The notes beneath the pieces were generated by a model. That model was not told where the DNA came from. It worked only from the letters and a program-made list of their open reading frames with translations, and made no database searches. From Typhlomys cinereus (taxonomy: Eukaryota > Chordata > Mammalia > Rodentia > Platacanthomyidae): 64,000 nucleotides of DNA. The stretch is from contig JALPQD010000143.1 in the NCBI GenBank assembly GCA_023101885.1, forward strand, positions 4,744,014-4,808,013, in the 5' to 3' direction. Positions 1 to 10,186 of this stretch are shown piece by piece. Numbering within the stretch: position 1 is the stretch's first letter; every line of letters starts with the position of its first letter. The position numbers and the translations under genes are program-made.

Positions 1-106
1 TTGTGAAAATCTTATTGAAACTAGACAGGTGTGGCAGCTCATGCCTGTAAGGGCAGAACTTTGGAAACCGAGGCAGGACTGCTGAAAGCTGAAGGTCACC
101 CGGAGT
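1..106 (+). repeat. B1/Alu-like SINE fragment
   Basis: From about 28 the sequence reads like a diverged 7SL-derived SINE: a tggcagctcatgcctgtaa head and an aaccgaggcaggactgctgaaagctgaaggtc middle. It is truncated and old. Confidence 0.5.
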
Positions 107-949
107 TTCTTTTATTCTGTCAAATAAAAGATAATGCTCTTTCACTCCAGTTAAGTTCCCAAAGTTGCCTTAGAAGCCTTACTTCTTGGGAGATCTACGC
201 CCCCATGTGCTTGGGTAGGAACAAGACAGCCCTCCTTACTGCCTGAAGGCAGTAAAAAGCTTATGTGTAAAGCAGTGACAGTTGGTGAATCTAGACGAAA
301 GGTATAGGAATGTTCATTAAACTAATTTTGCAGCTTTTCTAGAGGATTTTCCAAATCGAAAGTCGCAGGATGACGAGTAGCTTCGTGGTGACATAAACTA
401 GTTTTAGCTGCAGCAAAATAAAAGCTGGCAGGAAAGAAGAATCACTTTGGATTTACTCTGCAGAATGCATTTGAGGTAAATAGAAGACAAGACGAAATAA
501 TGTAGCTGTAATCGGGCTGAAACTTGGAGTGCTACCCTAAGTGGTAGCGAAGACTGCAAGAAAATAAGAGTCACCCTCCTCCACGAGCTACGTCGGAGAA
601 GAAAATCCCAGTGTCAAGAGTAACCCCAGGCACTAGAGTTGCCACGAATGTCTCGTTCACGCAGCAAAAAGCACGGCGGGGGATGAGGCAATACTATAGC
701 GCGCAACTCTAGTCAGGATCTGTCTATCACGGGTCGCGCGTGCGCTGAGGCTATAACTGCAAGCTCCACCTTGGAAGACTCCATTGTACTGGAGTGGGGG
801 GAGCCGGCTCCTGATATAATCCGTCCTTCCTCTCGCAAGTGATCTCCTAAGCCTTTTACCTCCTCCACACATAAAGTTATCAGTCTCTGAGTATCTCCTA
901 AAATATGATGCTTAATTGTGACAAAAACTGAGCTCCAAGGAGATTGTCT
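107..949. other. Left flank, no gene recognised; CpG-rich from about 560
   Basis: No exon or RNA gene is recognised on either strand. In human, UCHL3 starts divergently from COMMD6, so I looked on the minus strand for a first exon matching its N-terminus and found none. Short open frames at 657-988 on the minus strand resemble no protein I know. An 11-bp perfect inverted repeat (632-642 with 703-713) lies in the CpG-rich part. Confidence 0.55.
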
Positions 950-1065
950 TTTCATCGCCTCGCCGTACCTTAACATGGGCCGGGCCAAGGGCCGGAAATG
1001 AAGGCGGAAGCGGAAGTGCGGGACGCGCTCAGGCCGGAGCTGGCTCGCCAGGCCTGGACCGGGCC

Positions 1066-1113
1066 ATGGAGGACTCTGGGCGCGGCGAGCCGGTGCTGGA
1101 TGCTAAGGCCGAG
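1066..1113 (+). CDS. COMMD6: COMMD6 coding exon 1
   Basis: This exon encodes 16 residues, starting MEDSGRGEPVLDAKAE. The segment after MEDSG differs from human, but the LDAK motif is shared. The donor is GAG|GTATGC at 1114. The start codon lies about 50 bp below the clustered GGAA elements, so the 5' UTR is probably short. Confidence 0.92.
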
Positions 1114-4100
1114 GTATGCGCCGAGCCGGAAGGGGAAGGGACAGCCGGGCCGTGGAAAAGCCTGACACTAACTCGTGATTTCTGCTTCCCTTGCAGGTCA
1201 CCAGCCAGGTGAGTGGGGCCGCCCGCCCGCTGCCGGGCGGGGGCGGGACGCGGCTGCAGGCTGGCGGGGGGCTGAGCCGGGGGCGGCCGGCCCGGTTGCT
1301 CCTTCCGCTTGGTGCGTGAGCGACCGCCGCTGCCGCGCAGCCCGGAGGCCGAGCGGGGCCTCCTGCATTAGGCGACTCCGACTCGAAGCCTCCACGAGCA
1401 CGTAAGAGAACAGGAATTTGCAGCGATGGCACCGTGAGCATGTGTTGGCGGTTAAAATTCTCACCACCTTTCAGAACCGCAAATTTTATCCAAGAACGAG
1501 CGTGACTTTTAAAACGACTAGCACTGATACTGCTCTTCCAAGAAAAGTTCCCAAACGGGACTCTTTTAAGGAATGAATTACCTAGGTTCGTACAAAAATG
1601 TAAGCAAGTGCTCAGATTTTTTTTATTTTAATTGAGAATACGAGGGCTGGAGACGTGTGCACCATTACTGTCATTTGTCTCCAACTGTTCTTGCTTCCTT
1701 TTTTAGGGGGTGGCACTGGGCATAGAACAGAGCTACATTTCTTATTTCACCATGTTATTTAGGCTGACCTAGAACTCACTCCGTAGCCCAAACTTGAGAT
1801 CCTCCTGCCTCAGCTTGCAGGAAGTTGGTAGTATAGGTCCAGCATGCTTACCTTGCTATTGCTTTCGGGGATTCCCTTCCGGGACTTGAGAAATAGTAAT
1901 AACCCCCTTATTTGACTTTGCTCAAAATTAATACATTTTTATTCAACTTCATCAACCATTTTATCCAATTTTCATTAAATTGCAGTTTAATAAAGATACC
2001 TTGAAAGTAAATTGTACTAAGTTATCTTTTTTAAATTGGATTTTTTGTGTAAAACAACACAAATCTATCCTGTGCAGTCTGGAGATCAGAAGCCCAAACA
2101 CGTGTTACAGGGAGGTGTTGGGATGCCTTGTCATCCTCCTGAAGGTTAGAGGGGACAATGTTTGTCTTTTCATGATCTTAGAACCGCCCTCATTTCTTGG
2201 TTTGTGACCTGTGCTTCTATCTCGAAAGCCCGAACCAATCCCTACTCCCTTTCTGATCCTGACCATCTTGCCTTCCTTCTGTAGAAGACTGTGTGAGTAC
2301 CTTGAGCTAACAACCAATAAAAGCGCCTCACCTCGATTCTGTTGTCTTTATAGTGTGCTTTTTCACTTAGGGTAACACATTCATGTGCTTCCATGGTAAG
2401 GATAGGGACATAACTTGTTGATCATTTAGTCCTATAAATCCCTTCCATGCAGTCATTCACATGACTGTATACATAGGACAAACAAAATTTATAAGTAGTT
2501 ATTAGGATTAATAATGAGTTTGGAATATGATTCAATTGTTTTGGCAAAGTTTGGGCACAAAGTTGAAAAGTATAATTCTACATTAAAGTTTTACAGCATT
2601 AAAAAAGAATACAATAGGTTACAAATAAATCTAACAAGGCAGGCTTGATAATAATACCCAGCCTATAATGCCCAGCATTTCCAAGGCTGAACCAAGGCTG
2701 AAGTAGGAATATCATGATTTCAAGGCCAACATTGAGAGACTCAGTCTAATGGGGAGAAAATTTACAGCAATATTTCACACCTTAATGAAGAAAACTATAA
2801 AAAACAATGAACTCAAATTTCTGGTCTAGCATGTAAAGAACTTGTGAGTTATTACTTAGTCCTAATAAGTAGAAACTGAACAAACTGAAAAAAATAGCAC
2901 CTCTTGGATCTCTGAGAGAGATGGGATCCTGAGGTGTGCATTAACTTGGCAATGAAAAGGATCAGTTGATCAGCAAGTAGTTTTTGAGTTTCTGCGGTCT
3001 AAGCCTTGGAAACAAGACAGACAAACTCTCCCCCATCTCCCAAGTTTTAGAGGCAGTATGAAGATCTTTCCAAGCCATGGAAATAATAATTGAGTAATTA
3101 GTGGCAGGAACTAGACAGAAGTACTGAGACAGCCAGTAGTCAGTAAGCTTATAGTCTTTAGAGTGAAACAAGCTGGTTTCTGTTTTGATTCCAGAATATG
3201 CGACTTTATGCCCATTGTCCAAGCTCTCTGACACTAAGTTTTGTCGTCTGTTGAATGGAAATAATAACCTATAATGTGGTGATTGAGTGAGGCATGTAGT
3301 GCATACAAAATACCTAACATCACCTAGCTTGTTCTAGCATGAAGACTGGTGAAATCTCAAACCGCATCATTACTGTGCTAATAGAAGGTTTGAACTTGAG
3401 GACTGTAGTGAGGAAGGAAACTGGAATGGTCCCCACAAGTGCCTCAGCAGCTATGAAGACCATGTAACCCATCTATTTTAGTACTTTTGGGGTGTGGGTT
3501 AGGGAAGGGCATGTGGAATATGAATGCTTCAAAACATCCAGAGTACACTGAAGTAGACCAAGACTTAAGCCTATTAAGAGCAGCCAATATGCAACATTTA
3601 CTTCTCTCTGCATCTGATAGAGACGCTGGCTATTTAACTTTTTGCTTTTATTGAACAAGAATGGTATTTTCTAATTGTTCATATCCTTTATTACCTCATT
3701 TTCTTTTTTTTTTTTTTTTAATTTTTTTATTATTATTATTATTTATTCAACTGTGTACATGTGTGTGTGTATGTGCTCACGCGCGTGTGTGTGTGTGTCT
3801 GTGTATGTGTAGAACCACGGACGAATTTGCGAACCACCATGGACGCCTCCACCTCCTTCTGCCCAGGGATTCACAGGCTCCGCCCTACCAGGGCCAGAAG
3901 CGCAGGCCGCCCCCGCTTCCACCTGGCGTCTATACGTGGGATCTGGGATCCGAACTCAGGACCTTCCGCCTGCAAGGCGGAGGCTTAACCCCTGAGCCAC
4001 CTCTCCAGTCCCTATTACCTCATTTTCATTTGATAATTGTTGCTCTACCAATGCCAAAGAAAGGCAATTTCTTTTACAAAGACCAAAGTTGAAAATAACA

Positions 4101-6223
4101 CGAGATCAGTAAAATTAAATAACCACACTGAAGAAAATAGCATTACTAATGTGTTCTGTACTGTTTTATTAAAGCTTATAGATTTTCAGTGGAAACTGGG
4201 AATGGCTGTGAGCTCTGACAGCTGCAGGTCTCTTAAGTATCCTTACGTGGCAGTGATGTTAAAAGTAGCGGATCCCTCTGGCCAAGTGAAGAACAAGTCC
4301 TTCGAAATGACGATTCCACAATTCCAGGTTTGTAGTTCATTGAATGTAAGTACGATTGCTGTGGAGAACGAACGGCTGTGTAAGATCTTATGGGAAAAAT
4401 GCTAGTTAATTTTACTTGAAAGTCGATGTGCTTTATGTGAATTGATATATACGAAAGATTTTAGTTTCCTTTGGGAATTTGTTGTTATTTTTCATGAGAT
4501 TTGCTGAAGTGAGTACAGTTTCTTTGAATCACAATTAACAATTCTGAGGGTATTTTGGAAATCTTCATCTTCTCTGGCAAATTTTATGTAACCAAGAATT
4601 TTATGCAAAACAAAACGCTGAATTTTTAGACCAAAGTGTGGCTCAGAGCAAATACTTATTGGCCAGTTTTATTAGGTAGAGATTTAGGTAATTCAATAGG
4701 TTAAGCTGTCCTTATTGTCATTTTACCTATTTTCTGTATCCGAAGAGGAGGAAAGAGTGTGAGCACCAAGAAAGATTTTGAATGTACATGCTGGGAAATG
4801 TTCTTCACTGCTGACTTGACTGACTTGGGTCATTTTGGCTTTTTTTTTTTTTTTTCTTTCAAGACTTTCAGTTATTGAAGCATTTAGTACTCAAAGAAAA
4901 GATGAACACTGGAGAAAAGCAACCATAGTGCAAGAAATGGAAACAAAATAAATTATTTGTAAAAGTAACTAAAAATCTGCTAGTTACAGGCTTCTCTTTG
5001 CATGTGTGGTGCGGGGTTCAGCCCAGGCTGTGCTTGTGCCAGGCAGGTTAGGAAGGTGTTTTACCACGAAGCCCAGGCTTCCTTTTTCCCAGCCTGGGCT
5101 TCTTTCTTAAGAAAAGTCTTACATACACCACTTTGTTTTTACAAACAATTTTTTTTTTTTTTTTTGCTTTTTAAAAATTTATTTTTAATTATATTTTACA
5201 GTGATGAATTTATTTGTTTTTATCATCCATTGCCTACCCCACCACTACATTCTGTCCCTCTCTCCATCCAATTTCCTTTCTTCTCCTACATCCCTCTTTG
5301 TGTCCCCCACTGGCTCCTGTCTAGGACGCCTGCATTAGTTAATGTCTGTACACCCCCGAAGGTGTGAACAGTCCACTAGTGGGTAAACTATAAAGAGGTT
5401 CCCTTTCTCTCCTGCCCAGCGTCAGTCCCATACAGTCTCTCAGGGTAGTGTTGTATGTCATGTGGGATTTTCCCTCCTCCGTGGTAAAATGTTGCTAGGA
5501 CAGCTTTTGTGGTGGTCTAGTCTACTTCATTGAATTCTTGGGTACGGAGGCCCTGATGTGAACAGAAGCTGACATTACATCTCCCTGTCCTGCAGCTCTA
5601 ACATTCTTACCATCCCCTCTGGCTCAACATTTCCTGAGCCTTGAGATAGGGGTAATTTAGATGTCCTGATTAGGGTTAAGTGGTATACGGTCAACTTTTG
5701 CATTGTGTTTTATCCAGTTGTGGGTCTCTGCATTACACATTTTCCATAACACAGGGATACGTCTTGATTGAATGCTGAGTTATCTCTGATCTGTAGGTAT
5801 AATGAAAAGTATTTGGATGGTAGCTTACTATCGAGTATTTATAGCTAATACTAAGAAGTTGTTCCCACCTAGGGCCTGTGGTCTCCCTATTTGTGAGTAT
5901 CTGGCTTGGTTTGCAATACCAGGCATGTGTTCCCTGCTGCAAAGCAGGACCCGCTGCCAATCAGAAAGCGATGAGTTGCATCCATACCTTACAGGCCGCA
6001 TTGACTAATCCTTTGACAGGGTTGTCGTAGTTTACAGTACTTGTAGCTGGCCAAGGGTCCCTACCGCTCCCTGGTAGCTCGATGGTATCTTCTCGAGGGT
6101 TAGCCAGCATGGAAGAAGCTTCCCTTTCTGTTCCAGCTTGTTTTTTTCCCCATGTCACATGATTCTTGTGTGGTATCTTTAGCAAGAAGGTTTTTATTTA
6201 TTTATTTAATTGTGCGTGTGTGC

Positions 6224-6266
<43 letters not shown>

Positions 6267-8359
6267 ACCACAGGAGAATTCAGGAACCACCATGGACGCC
6301 TCCACCTCATCCTTGTTTATGCTGCCCCGGGATTCACAGGCTCTGCCCTACCAGGACCAGAAACGCAGGCCGCCCTGCTTCTGCCCTGCGTCTATAGATG
6401 GGGTCTAGGATCCCAATTCAGGACCTTCTGCCTGCAAGGCAGAGGCTTAACCTCTGAGCCACCTCTCCAGTCCCCAGCACAAAGGTTCTTTGTATTGGGT
6501 TTTAGAGGGCAAACAATAGCAATGACAAATTGTTTATTTTATTTTGAGGGCTTTTGAGGTCTCTATATCCAACAGCTCTTTACGAAGTATCACTTTCCTG
6601 GTAGTGGGAAATTAATTAATCATCCATAGCTTCTGGTAGGAGCAGTTCATGTTAATTTCTGTTTTCTCTATAAGCTACATTTTAATTATTTTTTTCATTT
6701 TGATTTTCTTTTAAGATGGACATAGTCATAAATTTCCAATTATTAATTTTGATTAGTATTTTGGAAAGAATTGTCCTTGGAAAAGGGAAATATAGTGTAC
6801 TGTGTCAGATCCGACCAGTCTCAAAAGAGAACACATGGGGCCAGCGAGATGTGTCAAATTAAAAAAGAGAAGCGAGGCTCCAGTGCTTTCAGAAGACAAG
6901 TGCAGGCTGCTGCTCTTCTGTCTAGCATTCCTGCTTTCATTCCACCTCTAGAAGTTCTTTCTCTTTGGAAAAAAATAAGTAAATTGGTCATCTTTTCCCT
7001 TGCAGCTTTATTGAGGAAATTTTTTAATAGACGTTATCTATTTTCAATGCATCCAATATGATATTTGATAAAAATGCATGTTATGCAATGAAGGTAATTA
7101 TATCCATTAATACACGTGTGTGTGTGTATGTGTGTAGTGAGAACATTTAATATATACTCTTAGCAATCTGCAGTAACAATGCACTATTACTAGTTAACCA
7201 TTCTTTGTAGTAGAGCCTTATAACTTTTATAACTGTAATTTTGTACTCTCTGAAAATGCCTCATTTCCCCTACCCCAAGTGCCTGCCAACCACCTTCTGT
7301 TTTCTACGTCTGTGAGTTCAACCTGCATACTTGGTATAAGGGAAATCACGTGGTGTTTGTCTCCTCATCTGGTTTAAGTGTCTTTGCATCATGTCTGCCA
7401 AGTTCATTTATGTTGGAAATGTCAGGATTTCCTTTTTCATGCCTAATACCACAGATGTGTAAGCATGCGCATACACTGATCATACATGAATATGTCTGTG
7501 TTACATGCAACTCCTATGCCATTTTAAATAGGAAGCTTGAACATATGAGGACTTTACTCTCCTCAGGCATCCTTTCCGAACCAGTACTCCACAGGCACGA
7601 GGGAGACCTGCGTTTCCTTTAGGAGACAGCTGTGTTGTGTCTCTCCAGACTTGCTGGGTAACCCAGGCCCTCTTGCCTTAGCCTTCAGACTGCTGGCATG
7701 CAGCCTGCACCACTGTGGCGTGCAGCAGCACCTTTAAAAGCAGTTTTATATGGCATAAAGCTAAGCAGGCAAACAGCCTGGTAGTCACGTTTCATGGCTA
7801 AGAGTTCAGGAACATTCTTTGAGGTTTTAGGTTTATATCCTTTTAATAGTTTAAATTTTGGCCATTAAAGAAATAGTTATATCTTACTGGTTTCTGATGA
7901 GATCAGGCAAGTTCATTGTGTATGAACAAAGATATTAAACTTTACCGAGTCCTATAAAAATGGTTTAAAGTGTAGTTAAAATCAAACCAGCTCTAAGAAG
8001 CAAAATAGAAACAAGAATAATAAGAAAATGCAATCATGTAAATCTTTAGAATGTGTCCTAGTTTCTTAGGTTAAGGTTTAAATTTGTCTCTTAGCTTCCT
8101 GGCAGGTAAAAGCTTAAAACAAAAACAAGGGTTGGAGAAATGACTCAGGGGCTAAGGCCCTGCCTTGCAAGCAGAAGGTCCTGAGTTCAGATCCCAGGTC
8201 CCATGTAAAAATGCCAGGTGGAAACATCAGCTTCCTGTGCTTCTAGCCCTGCTGGGTGGAACCTGGGAAATCCCAGAATAAAGTAAAAAGGAGGTACAAG
8301 CAATCCAGGATGATTCCTGAAATCACTCTTGGTCCTTCACAGGGACACATGTGTTCTCC

Positions 8360-8392
<33 letters not shown>

Positions 8393-8859
8393 ACACACAC
8401 ACAAAATAAAGAAATAAAATACCCCCCCCAAAACATTTGCTTGAGCCTTTCTGAGATTGAACAAATGAATGATTTCTAGCCAAATGGCTGTTTATGATTT
8501 CAGCACTCAGTAGACTGAGGCAGAAGGGTAAAAGCTTGAGGTCAGCCTCAGATGCACAGTGAAATCTGTCTCAAATACGAAACAAAACAAACAAAGTTTG
8601 GTCATGATCCAAGTATTAAATTCCACAATTGGATTTTTGCTTGAAAAACTGAATTATGCATTACTTTTTTTGTTCCTTATAGCAATATTCATTGAGAAAA
8701 TAATGTTAAAATGTAAATATCGTTATATTAACCTGATAGATACAATTAGAATAACTACTTAAATACTGTCCAGGTTCAAAATTGACATTTTCTTCCCTTT
8801 TTCTCCAGAATTTCTACAGACAGTTCAAGGAAATTGCTGCTGTGATTGAAACTGTATGA
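1066..8859 (+). CDS. COMMD6: COMM domain-containing protein 6, complete spliced gene (4 coding exons)
   Basis: The spliced CDS joins 1066-1113, 1197-1208, 4175-4327 and 8809-8859 and gives 87 residues plus stop, against 85 in human COMMD6 as I recall it. I recognise the family from the COMM-domain core (FQWKLGMAVSS, SLKYPYVAVMLKVAD, FEMTIPQFQ) and the C-terminus NFYRQFKEIAAVIETV. COMMD6 is the shortest COMMD protein: a brief N-terminal tail and then the COMM domain used for heteromeric COMMD assembly. Family members sit with CCDC22 and CCDC93 in the Commander complex, which supports endosomal cargo recycling; COMMD6 is also reported to restrain TNF-induced NF-kB. The start is chosen for its strong context (GCCATGG, G at -3 and +4) just below the promoter and for match to the known N-terminus. 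All junctions are phase 0, the frame is intact, and nothing suggests a pseudogene. Confidence 0.95.
1197..1208 (+). CDS. COMMD6: COMMD6 coding exon 2 (12-nt microexon)
   Basis: This four-codon exon encodes VTSQ, matching VTNQ at the same point of human COMMD6. It has a pyrimidine-rich acceptor (tgcttcccttgcag, AG at 1195-1196) and a strong donor (CAG|GTGAGT). The preceding intron is only 83 bp (1114-1196) and the next is about 3.0 kb. The exon is in phase 0, so skipping would remove exactly four residues and keep the frame. It is assigned by protein homology plus splice sites. Confidence 0.85.
1725..1850 (-). repeat. B1/B4-like SINE fragment
   Basis: Antisense B1 motifs are visible: ggctgacctagaactcactccgt, gatcctcctgcctcagcttgcagg and a diverged end near ggtccagcatgc. 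It is old and partial. Confidence 0.55.
3704..4012 (-). repeat. tRNA-derived B2-like SINE, young subfamily A
   Basis: This is a full-length copy on the minus strand with its T-rich/AAT tail complement and GT microsatellite at the left and its tRNA-like head at the right (read on minus: ggctggagaggtggctcagg). The head carries A-box-like and B-box-like (gagttcggatccc) pol III promoter motifs. Perfect 15-bp target-site duplications (tattacctcattttc) lie at 3689-3703 and 4013-4027. Confidence 0.92.
4175..4327 (+). CDS. COMMD6: COMMD6 coding exon 3 (COMM domain core)
   Basis: This 153-nt exon encodes 51 residues from LIDFQWKLG to TIPQFQ, most of the COMM domain. The acceptor is tactgttttattaaag (AG at 4173-4174). 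The donor is CAG|GTTTGT, weaker than consensus at +3 to +5. The reading frame is also open upstream, but homology starts exactly at the AG. A full SINE with intact target-site duplication ends 147 bp upstream (4027). Confidence 0.94.
5165..6180 (-). repeat. L1 3' end (3' UTR), antisense
   Basis: The motif order is that of antisense rodent L1 3' UTRs: AT-rich start, a pyrimidine-rich stretch with repeated ccctctctcc-type runs, then tttcctgagccttgagataggggt and gtgggtctctgcatta. No ORF2 coding sequence is recognised, so this is a 5'-truncated insertion of about 1 kb. Confidence 0.7.
6196..6475 (-). repeat. tRNA-derived B2-like SINE, subfamily A
   Basis: This is a full-length minus-strand copy. 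The tail complement (tttatttatttaatt) is followed by a long GT run (about 6226-6263), the body and the head (complement of gactggagaggtggctcag). The flanks agcaagaaggttttt (6181-6195) and agcacaaaggttctt (6476-6490) look like a slightly diverged target-site duplication. Confidence 0.9.
8130..8423 (+). repeat. tRNA-derived B2-like SINE, older subfamily B
   Basis: The head ttggagaaatgactcagggg and the body ccatgtaaaaatgccaggtgg mark the second, more diverged subfamily. Its tail has long CT and CA runs followed by aaaataaagaaataaaat. Confidence 0.85.
8470..8590 (+). repeat. B1-like SINE
   Basis: Sense B1 features are a gatttcagcactcagtagactgaggcag body and an A-rich end (aaacaaaacaaacaaa). It is diverged and 5'-shortened. 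Confidence 0.6.
8809..8859 (+). CDS. COMMD6: COMMD6 coding exon 4 with stop
   Basis: The acceptor is ttcttccctttttctccag (AG at 8807-8808), a strong polypyrimidine tract. The exon encodes NFYRQFKEIAAVIETV followed by TGA at 8857-8859. It completes the COMM domain; the end of the protein is identical to the human C-terminus as I recall it. Confidence 0.94.
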   Translation, partial: NFYRQFKEIAAVIETV

Positions 8860-9010
8860 AAACTGATTATTTGGTTGATAAATGGCTGTCATCATCTAAA
8901 ATAATAGACTATACCTTCTGGAAAAGAAGGATCAAGTGATATTTATTGAGTGAAAATTACACTTCCATTTTCCATTTTTTTAAGTAATAAAAAATCAGAT
9001 AAACTGGAAT
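8860..9010 (+). other. COMMD6: COMMD6 3' UTR and probable polyadenylation site
   Basis: A canonical AATAAA lies at 8986-8991, about 130 bp after the stop codon. A GT-rich stretch (tagtggtgtttg) follows at 9011-9022, as expected for a cleavage and polyadenylation site. The exact cleavage point cannot be read from sequence alone. Confidence 0.65.
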
Positions 9011-10186
9011 TAGTGGTGTTTGATGCTCAACTTTGTCAGTCACATACAAGTAACGGAGTTGAACACTAAAGGGTTTAATATTGTAGAGTGAATTATAGCT
9101 TTAAAAAAATCAGACAAGTGAAGGATGTTGTTGAAGGCAACACAGGTTTATTAGAACAAAAGTTTCCAACTTATTGTTAATATAACATGTTTTATCAGTA
9201 TCTTATTTGGTGTTTCAATATGTGTAAATAGGAAAGTAATATTTGATTAAAGTACACACTTTTAAAGGCAGTCAATGAGAAAGAAGCTGTCACAAATATT
9301 TGGAATCAGGTTAAGATTAACCAGTCCTCTCTTGTATTAGCTTAGCATTCAGTTTTTTTCTGCTGTTAATATTTGCAGAAAATTCACTGCTGATAATCTG
9401 GTGTTTGCATCAGGAAGCACGGCATCACCTGGAAGTTGCCGTAACCGTCGTCTTTTGTGCTTGTCAGATATGTGCCACAAGTGCCTCACACTGGTAGAAA
9501 GTAAACTTGGATTTGACACAATAGTTGGACCAATTGAGTTTCCTAGAGAAGAGAGATTTAGGAAAGCAAGTTTGTTTTGAAAATTTCTGTTGATCAAAAC
9601 AGGAATTACAATCCATTTTAAAAGTATTTTCATCTGTATATTATATAGAATTGCAACCAGGAATATCTTTAGAAATAAAAGCACCAATATGTAAAGCTAT
9701 TTGGGAAAATTGGCTGATAGATATCACATTGTCATACTGGAAGACTATTCCCACCCACGTTCTCTGGCAGTTAGAATTGCACCACAGGATCGGATTGAAG
9801 CAAGAGGCATCTTGCCAGGGATATCCTAATTGTATCCTGTCTTGCTTCTAAACACAAGTATCTTCCAAGCTCTCTCATCCTTGGTGCTGAGTTGAAGAAC
9901 TCTAGCACATCCAAAATTGTGGGTCCCTAAATCACTGTTGTTGGCAAATTTTCCACAGTAATACCTGATTTGTCTAGACAAATTCTCATAAGTGTAAGGG
10001 AAGGAAGATGTAGATATTGAAAGACAGTACTTTCTGTTGCATCAAGCTAAAGGTGTATGTGGAGGATTATGTAGTACAGATGAGACTAGCAAGTTACTAT
10101 TGGCTTCTTAGAGGCTTTTCTCAAACCTAAGGAAAAAATGTTTAGTAAAAATGTAGCAGTGATAACTATTCTTAATATGCATATCT
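9011..10186. other. Intergenic stretch, nothing recognised
   Basis: This is AT-rich unique-looking sequence downstream of COMMD6. Open frames of 66-112 codons on both strands (9349-9851) match nothing I know. Confidence 0.5.

Larger units (their letters stand above)
950..1430 (+). promoter_or_regulatory. COMMD6: COMMD6 CpG-island promoter with clustered ETS-type sites
   Basis: This stretch is GC-rich and CpG-dense and has no TATA box at the expected place, typical of a housekeeping promoter. Three GGAA cores occur within 27 bp just above the start codon: ccggaaat (992-999), gcggaag (1004-1010) and gcggaagtg (1010-1018). These resemble ETS/GABP-type elements. CpG density continues through exon 1, the microexon and the start of intron 2. 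Weaker CpG enrichment extends left to about 560. Confidence 0.75.
1209..4174 (+). other. COMMD6: COMMD6 intron 2
   Basis: This roughly 3.0-kb intron contains a B1/B4-like fragment in minus orientation (about 1725-1850), a B1-like fragment in plus orientation (about 2636-2760) and a young B2-like SINE (3704-4012). The remainder shows no recognised feature. Confidence 0.85.
4328..8808 (+). other. COMMD6: COMMD6 intron 3
   Basis: This roughly 4.5-kb intron holds an ID-like fragment (about 5000-5065), a 1-kb L1 3' end (5165-6180, minus), two B2-like SINEs (6196-6475 minus, 8130-8423 plus) and two B1-like fragments (about 7637-7730 minus, 8470-8590 plus). About 6500-7630 shows nothing recognisable apart from a short GT run near 7116. 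Confidence 0.85.

Noticed and set aside
910..945. Possible C/D box snoRNA (atgatgc ... ctga)
   Set aside because: The C-box match is imperfect, the spacing is too short and no C'/D' or terminal stem is present.
713..988. 91-codon minus-strand frame in the COMMD6 promoter flank as UCHL3 exon 1
   Set aside because: Its sequence does not match the UCHL3 N-terminus and no donor-bounded exon is apparent.
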